Assembly (NCBI GenBank): GCA_001593925.1 | Contig: LUCD01000062.1 | Location: 1-11,800, forward strand | Source: Candidatus Bathyarchaeota archaeon B26-1 | GTDB lineage: Archaea > Thermoproteota > Bathyarchaeia > Bathyarchaeales > B26-1 | Reading direction: 5' to 3' | Length of the DNA: 11,800 nucleotides | Shown: piece after piece, positions 1-5,700 of the stretch | Layout: each line of letters opens with the position of its first letter | Position numbering within the stretch: position 1 is the stretch's first letter | Program-made: the position numbers and the translations under genes | Notes under the pieces: model-generated | What the model saw: only the letters and a program-made list of their open reading frames with translations | Database searches by the model: none | What the model was told of the DNA's origin: nothing

Positions 1-20
1 GAGAGGGTATCCTCGTTTGG
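1..20 (+). repeat. Direct repeat copy 1 (20 bp) flanking vapBC
   Basis: The first 20 bases match 964-983 at 18 of 20 positions: both begin GAGAGGGTATC and end CGTTTGG, with a CT/TC swap between. Because this copy starts at base 1 of the window, the repeat may extend further upstream. The two copies enclose the toxin-antitoxin pair, which suggests an insertion footprint, an att-like duplication or a duplicated gene end. In both copies one frame reads ERVS(S/P)FG. Confidence 0.5.
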
Positions 21-173
21 CTGGATCGCTATCTAATGCGTAGATCGTAGCGGAGGCCTTGATCTATAGAAGCCGCCAGCCGTAGGACGTTATAACCTCC
101 CATCCGGCCAGCCGCTTATGGACGTGAAGGTATATGATTGTAGTATTTTTTGGTAATGCAAATTTGTAGTAAA

Positions 174-185
174 CTTTTATATTTA
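174..185 (+). promoter_or_regulatory. Archaeal TATA box of vapBC
   Basis: The sequence CTTTTATATTTA matches the archaeal BoxA consensus. Its centre (about 178-179) lies 26-28 nt ahead of the TTG/GTG start codons at 204/207, the spacing expected for a transcript that begins at or next to the start codon. This supports leaderless transcription of vapBC. VapB-family antitoxins usually bind their own promoter; the AT-rich bases around the box are where such an operator would be expected, but no clear palindrome is visible. Confidence 0.6.
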
Positions 186-206
186 ATTGTTCTGTAGTAA
201 TTTTTG

Positions 207-446
207 GTGGTATCTTTGACCAAGCAAGTGACGGTCTCTGCAAGGATCGACGTGGAACTTAGAAGAAAGCTCAAGGAGCTCGGTATAAAGCCGTCTGAAG
301 TCATCAGGAAAGCCCTTGAAAGGGAAGTTGAGGAGAGGCTGAAACTGCAACTTTACGAGAAAGTGGAGAGGGCCAGCGAAATAATCAGGAGAGTTGGGAG
401 GGACGCTTGGATCAAGGCGGTAAGGGAAAGTAGGGAGGAAAGATGA
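207..446 (+). CDS. vapB: VapB-type antitoxin (ribbon-helix-helix-like)
   Basis: A protein of about 79 aa, likely the antitoxin that binds and neutralises the VapC RNase encoded next to it and represses the operon. The N-terminus (TKQVTVSARIDVELRRKLKELGIKPSEVIRKALE) has the pattern of a ribbon-helix-helix DNA-binding domain: a short beta strand (VTVSARID), a helix (ELRRKLKEL), a turn (GIKPSEV) and a second helix. A charged C-terminal helix follows, rich in Glu, Lys and Arg, the part that usually wraps the toxin. Start choice is open between TTG 204, GTG 207 and TTG 216. The TATA box 26-28 nt upstream favours 204/207, and GTG is the commoner start. The stop overlaps the toxin start as ATGA (443-446), so the two are translationally coupled. 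Family placement rests on fold pattern and neighbour, not on a search. Confidence 0.82.
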   Translation: MVSLTKQVTVSARIDVELRRKLKELGIKPSEVIRKALEREVEERLKLQLYEKVERASEIIRRVGRDAWIKAVRESREER

Positions 447-832
447 GATTCCTTCTCGATCCTTCGGCGATAATAAACCTCTGCGGAGACGGAAAAACGG
501 AGAAACTGCTGGACTGCTGGACGCTGAATTTGGCAATTTACGAACTGGGAAATGCTGTATGGAAGCAAGTTAAAATCCACAAGAAAATAACAATCGAGGA
601 GGCCAATTTAGTACTAGACTCGTTAACGGAAGTTTTCAGGAGAATGAAGAAGCCAGCAACCGAAAAACCGATGAAAACATTAGAAATAGCCGTAAAAGAG
701 AATCTAACATACTACGATGCATCATACATCAGCGCAGCTGTCGAAAACAATCTAACACTAGTAACAGACGACGATAAACTCTACAAAGCAGGTAAAAAGT
801 ATGTTAAGACGGTGAAGAGCAACGAACTTTAA
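443..832 (+). CDS. vapC: VapC toxin, PIN-domain ribonuclease
   Basis: A 129-aa protein, the normal length for a PIN-domain VapC toxin, a Mg2+-dependent endoribonuclease that cleaves tRNA or rRNA when free of antitoxin. The acidic metal-binding residues sit at the expected places: D6 in FLLDPSAI, E34 in IYELGNAVW, D92 in YYDASYISAA, and D109/D110 in LVTDDDKL. The core strand-helix order (N-terminal LLDPS, central YDASYI, C-terminal TLVTDD) matches the family. It starts at ATG 443 inside the vapB stop (4-nt overlap). The second half of the gene is visibly richer in A/T and in AAA/ATA/CTA codons than the genes downstream, as is common for mobile toxin-antitoxin pairs. The target RNA cannot be told from sequence. 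Confidence 0.9.
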   Translation: MRFLLDPSAIINLCGDGKTEKLLDCWTLNLAIYELGNAVWKQVKIHKKITIEEANLVLDSLTEVFRRMKKPATEKPMKTLEIAVKENLTYYDASYISAAVENNLTLVTDDDKLYKAGKKYVKTVKSNEL

Positions 833-963
833 ACCCTTTATTTGGCGACACACCCACACGTGACTTGACTTCTAACGATAATTATGGCTGAGGAGAATCG
901 CAGACTGGCCTTGAGGCGTACTCGGCGTGAAGCAAGGAGTTCCACCTCATGACAAAAAATATA

Positions 964-983
964 GAGAGGGTATCTCCGTTTGG
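964..983 (+). repeat. Direct repeat copy 2 (20 bp) flanking vapBC
   Basis: 18 of 20 bases match 1-20. It lies 132 nt past the vapC stop. Homology stops after GTTTGG, where copy 1 continues CTGGATCG and this copy ATGAAAAC. Upstream extent cannot be compared because copy 1 begins at the window edge. Confidence 0.5.
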
Positions 984-990
984 ATGAAAA

Positions 991-1000
991 CTTTTATAAA
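991..1000 (+). promoter_or_regulatory. TATA-like box upstream of a hairpin region
   Basis: CTTTTATAAA, preceded by GAAAA, resembles the vapB and 10438-gene promoters (AAACTTTTATA / AAACTTTATA). The predicted transcript start is about 1018-1024. No start codon for a sizeable ORF follows, so it may drive a non-coding RNA over 1014-1090, or be chance. Confidence 0.35.
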
Positions 1001-1013
1001 CGGCTGAGTCAGC

Positions 1014-1061
1014 GGGGTTCCTCGAACTCTTCGTAACCATCTCCTTAATCTCCTGAACCCC
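1014..1061 (+). ncRNA. Possible small structured RNA (inverted repeat)
   Basis: GGGGTTC (1014-1020) and GAACCCC (1055-1061) form a perfect 7-bp stem around a 34-nt loop. The loop holds a small CGAA-CTC-TTCG hairpin (1023-1033). A TATA-like box lies 14-23 nt upstream and a T-rich tract follows (1080-1096), the layout of a short non-coding transcript. It is not a tRNA: too short and no T-loop. No C/D-box RTGATGA motif was found. The evidence is structural only; it could equally be a chance repeat. Confidence 0.25.
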
Positions 1062-1124
1062 AAGCCTTGTTCGCCGCAAAATATTTTTCTTCTTTCCAGC
1101 CCTTGTTTATTCAATATTCCCGCA

Positions 1125-1134
1125 TAATTTTTAT
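1125..1134 (+). promoter_or_regulatory. TATA box of the nitrilase-family gene
   Basis: TAATTTTTAT in an AT-rich block (1106-1135) is a plausible BoxA. Its centre at about 1130 predicts a transcript start near 1156. That lies downstream of the ATG at 1150 and 15 nt upstream of the ATG at 1171, which favours 1171 as the true start. Confidence 0.45.
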
Positions 1135-1170
1135 CGCCTATCACAGTGGATGGGGTGTGGGCTGGTTCCT

Positions 1171-1974
1171 ATGAGGGTCGGCTTCGTCCAGTTCAAACCT
1201 GTCTTCGGCAGAAAGGAGCGGAACATTAAGAGGATACTTACGCTCCTAGAGTTCGGGGTTAGGGAGGGGGCTGACCTCCTTGTTCTGCCTGAGCTCTGCA
1301 CCACGGGATACAGGTTCAAGAGCAAAGAGGAGGTCAGAAGCCTCTCCGAGAACGTTCCAGACGGGATGACAACGGAGACGCTCATCCGGTACGCGGAGGA
1401 GAACGGCCTCTACTTGGTCGCCGGGGTATGTGAGCGGAGCGGAGAGAGATACTTCAACTCTGCGGTTCTGGTCGGTCCTGAAGGTTTCATAGCCAAGTAC
1501 AGGAAGGCTCACCTCTTCAACGAGGAGAAGCTCTGGTTCACTAGGGGAGACACGCCTTTCCAAGCGTACAGGATAGCGAAGGCGAAGGTTGGGATGATGA
1601 TCTGCTTCGACTGGTTCTTCCCGGAGGTAATCCGCATACTCGCCCTCGAAGGCGCCCAGATAGTATGCCACCCCTCAAACCTTGTCTTGCCGTACTGCCA
1701 ATCCGCACTCCTCGGAGCCGCCGTCCAGAACAGAGTCTTCATAATAACTGCGAACCGCGTAGGCTCCGAGAGGGGTTTGAGGTTCACCGGTATGAGCCAG
1801 ATAATAGACCCAAACATGAACGTCTTGGCTAAGGGTGGAAGAGACCGGGAAGAGGTCAAGGTTGTGGAGATCAACCCTAAACTCTCAGACTCCAAGAAGG
1901 TTACCGAACGGAACGACCTCTGGGCCGACCGGAGGGTAGACCTCTACAAGCCCCTACTCAAAACTTTACGTTAA
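1171..1974 (+). CDS. Carbon-nitrogen hydrolase (nitrilase superfamily)
   Basis: A 267-aa single-domain enzyme of the nitrilase/amidase superfamily, which hydrolyses a non-peptide C-N bond of an amide, carbamoyl compound or nitrile to an acid plus ammonia. From start 1171 the catalytic triad falls at E41 (VLPELCTTGY), K112 (KYRKAHLFNE) and C145 (MMICFDWFFPE). These positions are within one residue of my recollection of the characterised Pyrococcus enzymes. The tail ERNDLWADRRVDLY is also typical of that archaeal group. ATG 1150 would add seven residues (MGCGLVP); ATG 1171 gives the family's usual M-R-V-x-x-x-Q opening and suits the TATA box, with GGGGTG-type bases upstream. The gene ends 9 nt inside the convergent VWA gene. 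The substrate cannot be fixed: omega-amidase, N-carbamoyl amidohydrolase and aliphatic nitrilase activities are all possible. Confidence 0.9.
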   Translation: MRVGFVQFKPVFGRKERNIKRILTLLEFGVREGADLLVLPELCTTGYRFKSKEEVRSLSENVPDGMTTETLIRYAEENGLYLVAGVCERSGERYFNSAVLVGPEGFIAKYRKAHLFNEEKLWFTRGDTPFQAYRIAKAKVGMMICFDWFFPEVIRILALEGAQIVCHPSNLVLPYCQSALLGAAVQNRVFIITANRVGSERGLRFTGMSQIIDPNMNVLAKGGRDREEVKVVEINPKLSDSKKVTERNDLWADRRVDLYKPLLKTLR

Positions 1975-3777
1975 GAACTTCCTGTACATCTTGACGCTTC
2001 CGGAGAGGACGAGGTTCTGCAAGTCCACTTCAGGCCTCTCAACCTTGTAGACTTGGATGTGAGGGCTCCTCTTCATGAGTTCTATCCGATCCTCGTACTC
2101 TCCCCCAGGGAGCTGGAAGATGAAGATTTTGTGGCCGAGATCGGCTGTCCTCTCGAGGAGGGGGATAGCCTCGTCTATGTTCTGCCACCCCCCATCCGTG
2201 ATTATGACGATGAAGCATACCCCCATGCTGGAGGAGGCCAACCTCATAACCTCGTAGGCCGGGAAGACCGTGAACTCGTTAAAGCTCATGGAGAGGGCGA
2301 GCTCCTTAACGTCTCGGGGGGAGTCCCAGTCGGCGGAGAGATACCTCGTCGAGAAGTTCACGACGGACGTCTGGCCTCCAGCCTTGAAGGCGCTGAGGTA
2401 AGCTATGAAAGCCGCGGTCGCCGCTACGTCGTGAGTCTCCATCATGCTGCGGCTCGAGTCCAGAACAGTTATGGCTGAAGGGACGAACCCGCTTATGGTG
2501 GACTGGCCCTGAGAAGTCGGCTCCTCAACCCACTTGAGGGTTGTGACCTCAGGTATTAGGGGCCCCTCGTCCAAGCTCATCTCCACATCTAAATCCTCTA
2601 TCTCATCCTCTATGTACCATTCGTCCGGGTACTTCGCTAGGGACCAAACGGGCCTCCGGCTTGGACTCTCAGCCAAGTACTGCATCAACACCTTCTCCGC
2701 CCTCGACCTGTACCAGAACCTCTTCCAGAAAGCCTCATCCATCAAGTCTGAACCTATCCTCTTGTAAGGCTTGGATACGGAGGTTGATAGGCGAGGCTCC
2801 TCCCCGAAGACGTCGTCCGAAACCTTTAATCTCTTCCTGAGCTCGACTTTCTTCCCGCGGAGGCCTCTCCTCCTCTCCTCGTTCTCTCTGCTCCTACTAA
2901 CCTTGAGCGTCCTCCTCAATTTTTCTTCGGCTCTCTCCGCTTCTCCTCTGGGGAGGCGGGGTTCAACCCAGTGCTTAAAGAATTCTCGAGCCTCTTCCTG
3001 ATCGGTGATCGACCCGTAAGTCTCCTCGATCATCCTCATCGAGTTCGGTAGGAAGTCCTCCCTGATGCGGAGCGGATACTCTATTATGAGCTTCCTCATC
3101 CTCTTCTTTGAGAAGAGTTTTGGAAGCCTGCTTCTGAGCCTCCGCAGAATAATGGCTATCATCTGAACCTTGGCGTGCCATGTCTTGTTTAGAAGGATAA
3201 CGGTCGCGATCTCTCTGCCTGCCTCTGCCAAATCCTTATGTTTAGGCTTGAGAGCGGAGTGGATGTTCATGTAGACGCCCTGCAGAACCTCGTCGAGCAG
3301 GGATGAAGGCTTCTCCCCAACAACTCTTATGATGTAAGGTACCTCGTTGAACCTCCTAGATAGGTAGTTAAGGTTCACTTGGAGGTCGGCGAAGATGTGG
3401 GTTGCCAAGTACGCGAGGCCCCAGTCGCCCACAACCCTGTACGCGGCCCTCTCGAGGCTGTAAGCCGTCTTTAGATCGTAGGGGCAGTTGTGAACGTGGG
3501 CGAGCTCATGCCTGAAGTACCAGAGGAGAAACTTCTCCGGGTCGCAACCCTTAGGAACCATGTTAGGCTTAAGGTAGACTGTGCCGTTCAGCACCGAGAA
3601 TGGGGCTGGACTGAGAGGTCTCTCCTCATCTTCCTCCTCCCCCACCAGAGAGAGCCTAACGGGGGGACAGTAGAGCTCCACCCAAGCCTGATTGAAAATC
3701 TCTATTATGTCAATATCTTCGGCTCTCTTCGTTCGGTTCGTCAAGTTTGGGCGCTCCGTAGGCTCGGCATCTTCCAA
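1966..3777 (-). CDS. Metallopeptidase-like HExxH plus VWA-domain protein, MoxR partner
   Basis: A 603-aa soluble protein and last gene of a three-gene operon. The N-terminal part carries a zinc-binding type motif HELAH (H90-E91-L92-A93-H94) and, about 35 residues on, HIFADLQVN (D131), the usual place of a third metal ligand in DUF2201-like putative metallopeptidases. A basic, charged helical stretch follows (about 275-320). The C-terminus (about 432-603) is a von Willebrand A domain with a complete MIDAS: DSSRS (D440, S442, S444), T503 in FTVFPA and D528 in TDGG. No signal peptide or membrane segment is seen. VWA proteins paired with MoxR ATPases usually act as adaptors that bind metal or target protein while the ATPase remodels. 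ATG 3777 overlaps the ATPase gene by 37 nt; an in-frame TTG at 3744 would give a 4-nt TTGA overlap instead. Whether the HExxH site is catalytic is unknown. Confidence 0.82.
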   Translation of the reverse strand: MEDAEPTERPNLTNRTKRAEDIDIIEIFNQAWVELYCPPVRLSLVGEEEDEERPLSPAPFSVLNGTVYLKPNMVPKGCDPEKFLLWYFRHELAHVHNCPYDLKTAYSLERAAYRVVGDWGLAYLATHIFADLQVNLNYLSRRFNEVPYIIRVVGEKPSSLLDEVLQGVYMNIHSALKPKHKDLAEAGREIATVILLNKTWHAKVQMIAIILRRLRSRLPKLFSKKRMRKLIIEYPLRIREDFLPNSMRMIEETYGSITDQEEAREFFKHWVEPRLPRGEAERAEEKLRRTLKVSRSRENEERRRGLRGKKVELRKRLKVSDDVFGEEPRLSTSVSKPYKRIGSDLMDEAFWKRFWYRSRAEKVLMQYLAESPSRRPVWSLAKYPDEWYIEDEIEDLDVEMSLDEGPLIPEVTTLKWVEEPTSQGQSTISGFVPSAITVLDSSRSMMETHDVAATAAFIAYLSAFKAGGQTSVVNFSTRYLSADWDSPRDVKELALSMSFNEFTVFPAYEVMRLASSSMGVCFIVIITDGGWQNIDEAIPLLERTADLGHKIFIFQLPGGEYEDRIELMKRSPHIQVYKVERPEVDLQNLVLSGSVKMYRKFLT

Positions 3778-4970
3778 CCCATCTGGGTGGAGAGGAGCTC
3801 GTCCCTCCTTAGGAGGCCTTCCCTAACCCATTTATCCTCCAGTTTTATCAGTTCCTCGGCGAAGACCACATCCTCGATCGCCGCGTCCCTCGCAAGCCTG
3901 TAAAGGGACGGGTTAAACTTGTTCATCAAGTTGTTTAGGATGGCCCACTGTCTCCTCACGTTCCTGTCCTCCATCTTTATTCGTTCCCTATGTAGGAGGC
4001 TTCGGAGGTCCTCTAGGAGGTTCCGTGTTCGGACCAAGGTCATCCTGTGGGGTAAGACCCAGAGAGCCATGCGGAAGATGTCCTCGAGGTCGCACTTCCC
4101 GTAGAGCCACTTGGAAGCCTTCGCTAGACGGGTTAAGGCTATGGTCGCCCTCTCGCTCAAAGGCTCCTTAACCATACTGCAGATGTCCATGATGAAGTGG
4201 CAACCTTCACAGAGCGTGGGAGGCTTTATCTCCGACCTCTCCTTCTCCCGGATGCAGACCTGAAAGTCCCTCACCAAGAGGTTTATGTAGCCTATTATCT
4301 CCGGGCTTAGCTCCTCGCTTGTGACCTCCCTGCGGGCTTCTTCGAGCTCCTCGAAGGAGAGAACTTGAGGCATAGACTCCACTATGTTCCAGTCGTACTT
4401 CTCCAGGAGGTCTTGGAGCTGAAACTTCTCGCTTAGGGTCAGTGAGCTCAGGTAGAGGCAGACGTCGAAGCGGTCATAGAAGGGAGGGGGATGGATGAAG
4501 GAGGTCACGTCCATAGGGTTCTCGTTTGCTATTAGGGTATAGTCCCCGATCGCCGTTCTCTGGCCGTAAGCCCAGACCTCGCCGAACTGCATCATGTGGT
4601 GGATGTTCGCCGTGGTGTACGGGTTGAGCCTATTCATCTCGTCTAAGCCCTTCCCCTTGCTCTTCGTGAAGGCCGCCCAGAGAACCCTCTCGACGCCGTC
4701 CCGCTCCAAGGAGGGTATGTGAAGCCTGCCTACAACCTCGCCGCGCTTCACCTCGGAGGCTCCCGAAACGACCACTATGTCATCCCCGCACACGCCTTTG
4801 AGCATAAGTAACATGAGGGTCGACTTCCCAAGTCCTCTAGGAGCACGTATAAGAGTTGTTGAACGTGGATGCAGCTGGTTCAAGACCATTATGTGGATCA
4901 CTTCTTCGTTACCGACAAACCTCGACTTGACCTCAAACTCCAAATCTTTGATCTTACCCCTTAAAGACAC
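3741..4970 (-). CDS. MoxR-type AAA+ ATPase
   Basis: A 409-aa AAA+ ATPase of the MoxR group and middle gene of the operon. Walker A is APRGLGKST (43-51, K49). Walker B is GLDEMNRLNP (D110, E111), sensor 1 lies in LIANENP (147-152), the arginine finger region is YDRFD (R167) and sensor 2 is LSERAT (R274). The strand ahead of Walker B (KSKGKGL) is less hydrophobic than usual. Four cysteines cluster between finger and sensor 2: C239, C254, C257 and C264, including CEGC, a possible zinc or Fe-S site. A helical extension (about 310-409) follows, which may contact the VWA partner. The start is GTG 4968-4970 with GGAG 9 nt upstream, just past the stop of the tail-anchored protein gene (13-nt spacer). 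It probably uses ATP to remodel a client together with the VWA protein, as in RavA-ViaA and CoxD-CoxE pairs. The client is unknown. Confidence 0.88.
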   Translation of the reverse strand: MSLRGKIKDLEFEVKSRFVGNEEVIHIMVLNQLHPRSTTLIRAPRGLGKSTLMLLMLKGVCGDDIVVVSGASEVKRGEVVGRLHIPSLERDGVERVLWAAFTKSKGKGLDEMNRLNPYTTANIHHMMQFGEVWAYGQRTAIGDYTLIANENPMDVTSFIHPPPFYDRFDVCLYLSSLTLSEKFQLQDLLEKYDWNIVESMPQVLSFEELEEARREVTSEELSPEIIGYINLLVRDFQVCIREKERSEIKPPTLCEGCHFIMDICSMVKEPLSERATIALTRLAKASKWLYGKCDLEDIFRMALWVLPHRMTLVRTRNLLEDLRSLLHRERIKMEDRNVRRQWAILNNLMNKFNPSLYRLARDAAIEDVVFAEELIKLEDKWVREGLLRRDELLSTQMGWKMPSLRSAQT

Positions 4971-4983
4971 GGCTTAACAGCTC

Positions 4984-5331
4984 CTACATGAACGTTGGGA
5001 AGAAGATGCTCATCAAAACCAAAGCCACGATCAAGGCCGCGGAGCCTGCGAGTAGGAGCTTTATGGTCCTGACCTTCCCTCTTAGACGTCTGTTCTCCTC
5101 CTCTAGGTTCTTAAGCCTCTCTTGGAGCATAGTCACAACCCTCTTATCCATAACCACGGTGTCCTCAGCTCCCCTGTTGAGGTACATGAACTCGAGTATG
5201 CCTGTGGAGCCGCTTAAACCTGAAGGGCCCTCTTGGCCTCCGCCCTCCCAATAATCCGGTTTTCTCCTAATCTTCCTTTCAGGGTACCTTCTCGAGACGA
5301 GCGTCAGAAACCTCTTGTAGGTCTCATTCAT
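4984..5331 (-). CDS. Tail-anchored coiled-coil membrane protein
   Basis: A 115-aa protein of no family I recognise and first gene of the ATPase/VWA operon. Reading from ATG 5331 there is a basic N-terminus (RFLTLVSRRYPERKIRRK), a Gly/Ser-rich loop (about 30-45), a heptad-like coiled coil (about 62-91, RVVTMLQERLKNLEEENRRL) and one C-terminal hydrophobic helix (about 92-111, LLLAGSAALIVALVLMSIFF) ending four residues before the stop. That is a tail-anchor layout with the bulk in the cytoplasm. A GTG at 5358 would add nine residues, but the TATA box predicts a transcript start near 5343, after that GTG; ATG 5331 has GGGTG just ahead. It may tether the ATPase/VWA pair to the membrane or be its client. 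Function is inferred from position only. Confidence 0.75.
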   Translation of the reverse strand: MNETYKRFLTLVSRRYPERKIRRKPDYWEGGGQEGPSGLSGSTGILEFMYLNRGAEDTVVMDKRVVTMLQERLKNLEEENRRLRGKVRTIKLLLAGSAALIVALVLMSIFFPTFM

Positions 5332-5362
5332 CACCCTTAACCACAAGAGATATGGCACTCCG

Positions 5363-5374
5363 TAAGATTTTTAC
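5363..5374 (-). promoter_or_regulatory. TATA-like box of the MoxR/VWA operon
   Basis: On the - strand AAGTAAAAATCT (5363-5374) is the only A/T-rich block ahead of the operon. Its centre near 5369 predicts transcription from about 5343, giving a 12-nt leader before ATG 5331. The match to BoxA is moderate. Confidence 0.4.
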
Positions 5375-5452
5375 TTTTCCCCAGCCATGAAGGGCCGGCT
5401 CGGATTTAGAGAAGGAGTAAAGAGGAGAGTTGACGCCTGAAACGGGCTTACT

Positions 5453-5501
5453 GGTTCAAGCCGTCCAAAAAAGTAGCCTCTTAGAGGAGACGCTTGAAGC
5501 C
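5453..5501. repeat. Bulged inverted repeat with nested hairpin
   Basis: The left arm 5453-5465 and right arm 5489-5501 form 12 base pairs with two single-base bulges (5462, 5499). Inside lies a second hairpin, CCTC-TTA-GAGG (5477-5487). On the - strand it follows the stop of the 55-aa gene by 16 nt, and its loop contains a TTTTTT run (5467-5472), so it may be a transcription terminator for that gene. It sits between two - strand genes, and a role as an RNA of its own is also possible. Confidence 0.4.
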
Positions 5502-5517
5502 GTTCACGCGGTTCCGC

Positions 5518-5685
5518 TCACTTGAGCTTCGTCATTCTCTGGTCCTCGAAGAGCGTCACCTTCTCGATCTCCCAGTAAGACATCTTCCCAAGTAGGGCTA
5601 TAGCCTTCTTGAGCTCTTCTCTCGCCTTCTCGGAGACTTCGGATGACTCTAACACGACGAAGCACACGCTCACCTTTGGGTCCAC
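5518..5685 (-). CDS. Small uncharacterised protein (55 aa)
   Basis: A GTG start (5683-5685) is preceded by a near-perfect Shine-Dalgarno, AAGGAGGTG (5692-5700), six bases away, the strongest ribosome site in the window. The frame runs 55 codons to TGA (5518-5520). The product reads MDPKVSVCFVVLESSEVSEK and continues AREELKKAIALLGKMSYW, then EIEKVTLFEDQRMTKLK. It has an alternating hydrophobic strand (VSVCFVVL), an amphipathic helix (about 16-34) and a second strand (WEIEKVTLF), giving a beta-alpha-beta pattern with one Cys. No signal peptide or membrane helix is present. I do not recognise the family. An in-frame TGA lies just upstream of the Shine-Dalgarno, so the gene is not the tail of a longer one. 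The alternative long frame over this stretch (5504-5824) has no such support. It stands alone, 270 nt past pgk. Confidence 0.6.
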   Translation of the reverse strand: MDPKVSVCFVVLESSEVSEKAREELKKAIALLGKMSYWEIEKVTLFEDQRMTKLK

Positions 5686-5691
5686 TCCACA

Positions 5692-5700
5692 CACCTCCTT
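5692..5700 (-). promoter_or_regulatory. Strong Shine-Dalgarno of the 55-aa gene
   Basis: On the - strand the bases are AAGGAGGTG, eight of which can pair with the archaeal 16S 3' end (anti-SD ...CACCUCCU). Spacing to GTG 5685 is 6 nt, which fixes the start of this short gene. Confidence 0.6.

Larger units (their letters stand above)
1..206. other. Intergenic region upstream of vapBC
   Basis: No convincing complete gene. The first 36 bases are open in frame 1 on the + strand and end at TAA (34-36), reading ERVSSFGWIAI, so this may be the 3' tail of a gene lying upstream; it is too short to judge. An imperfect hairpin lies at 27-52 (stems 27-31/48-52 and 32-35/41-44, 5-nt loop, 3-nt bulge) and a T-run at about 145-151. 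These could act in termination of an upstream transcript. The last 35 bases hold the vapBC promoter. Confidence 0.4.
833..1170. other. Intergenic region between vapC and the nitrilase gene
   Basis: No convincing protein gene. A 22-codon ORF (884-952, MAEENRRLALRR...) and a 12-codon ORF (949-987, MTKNIERVSPFG) overlap by ATGA, but both are too short to support. They could be decayed gene fragments, since the second carries repeat copy 2. Further on are a TATA-like box (991-1000), a 7-bp perfect inverted repeat (1014-1020/1055-1061), T-rich DNA at 1080-1096 and the nitrilase promoter (1125-1134). Confidence 0.5.

Noticed and set aside
884..987. Two tiny overlapping ORFs (22 and 12 codons) after vapC
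   Set aside because: Too short, low-complexity Arg-rich product, no ribosome site; at most decayed gene fragments.
2053..2478. 141-codon + strand ORF inside the VWA gene
   Set aside because: It is the antisense shadow of the VWA coding region, which has clear motifs; no promoter or fold support.
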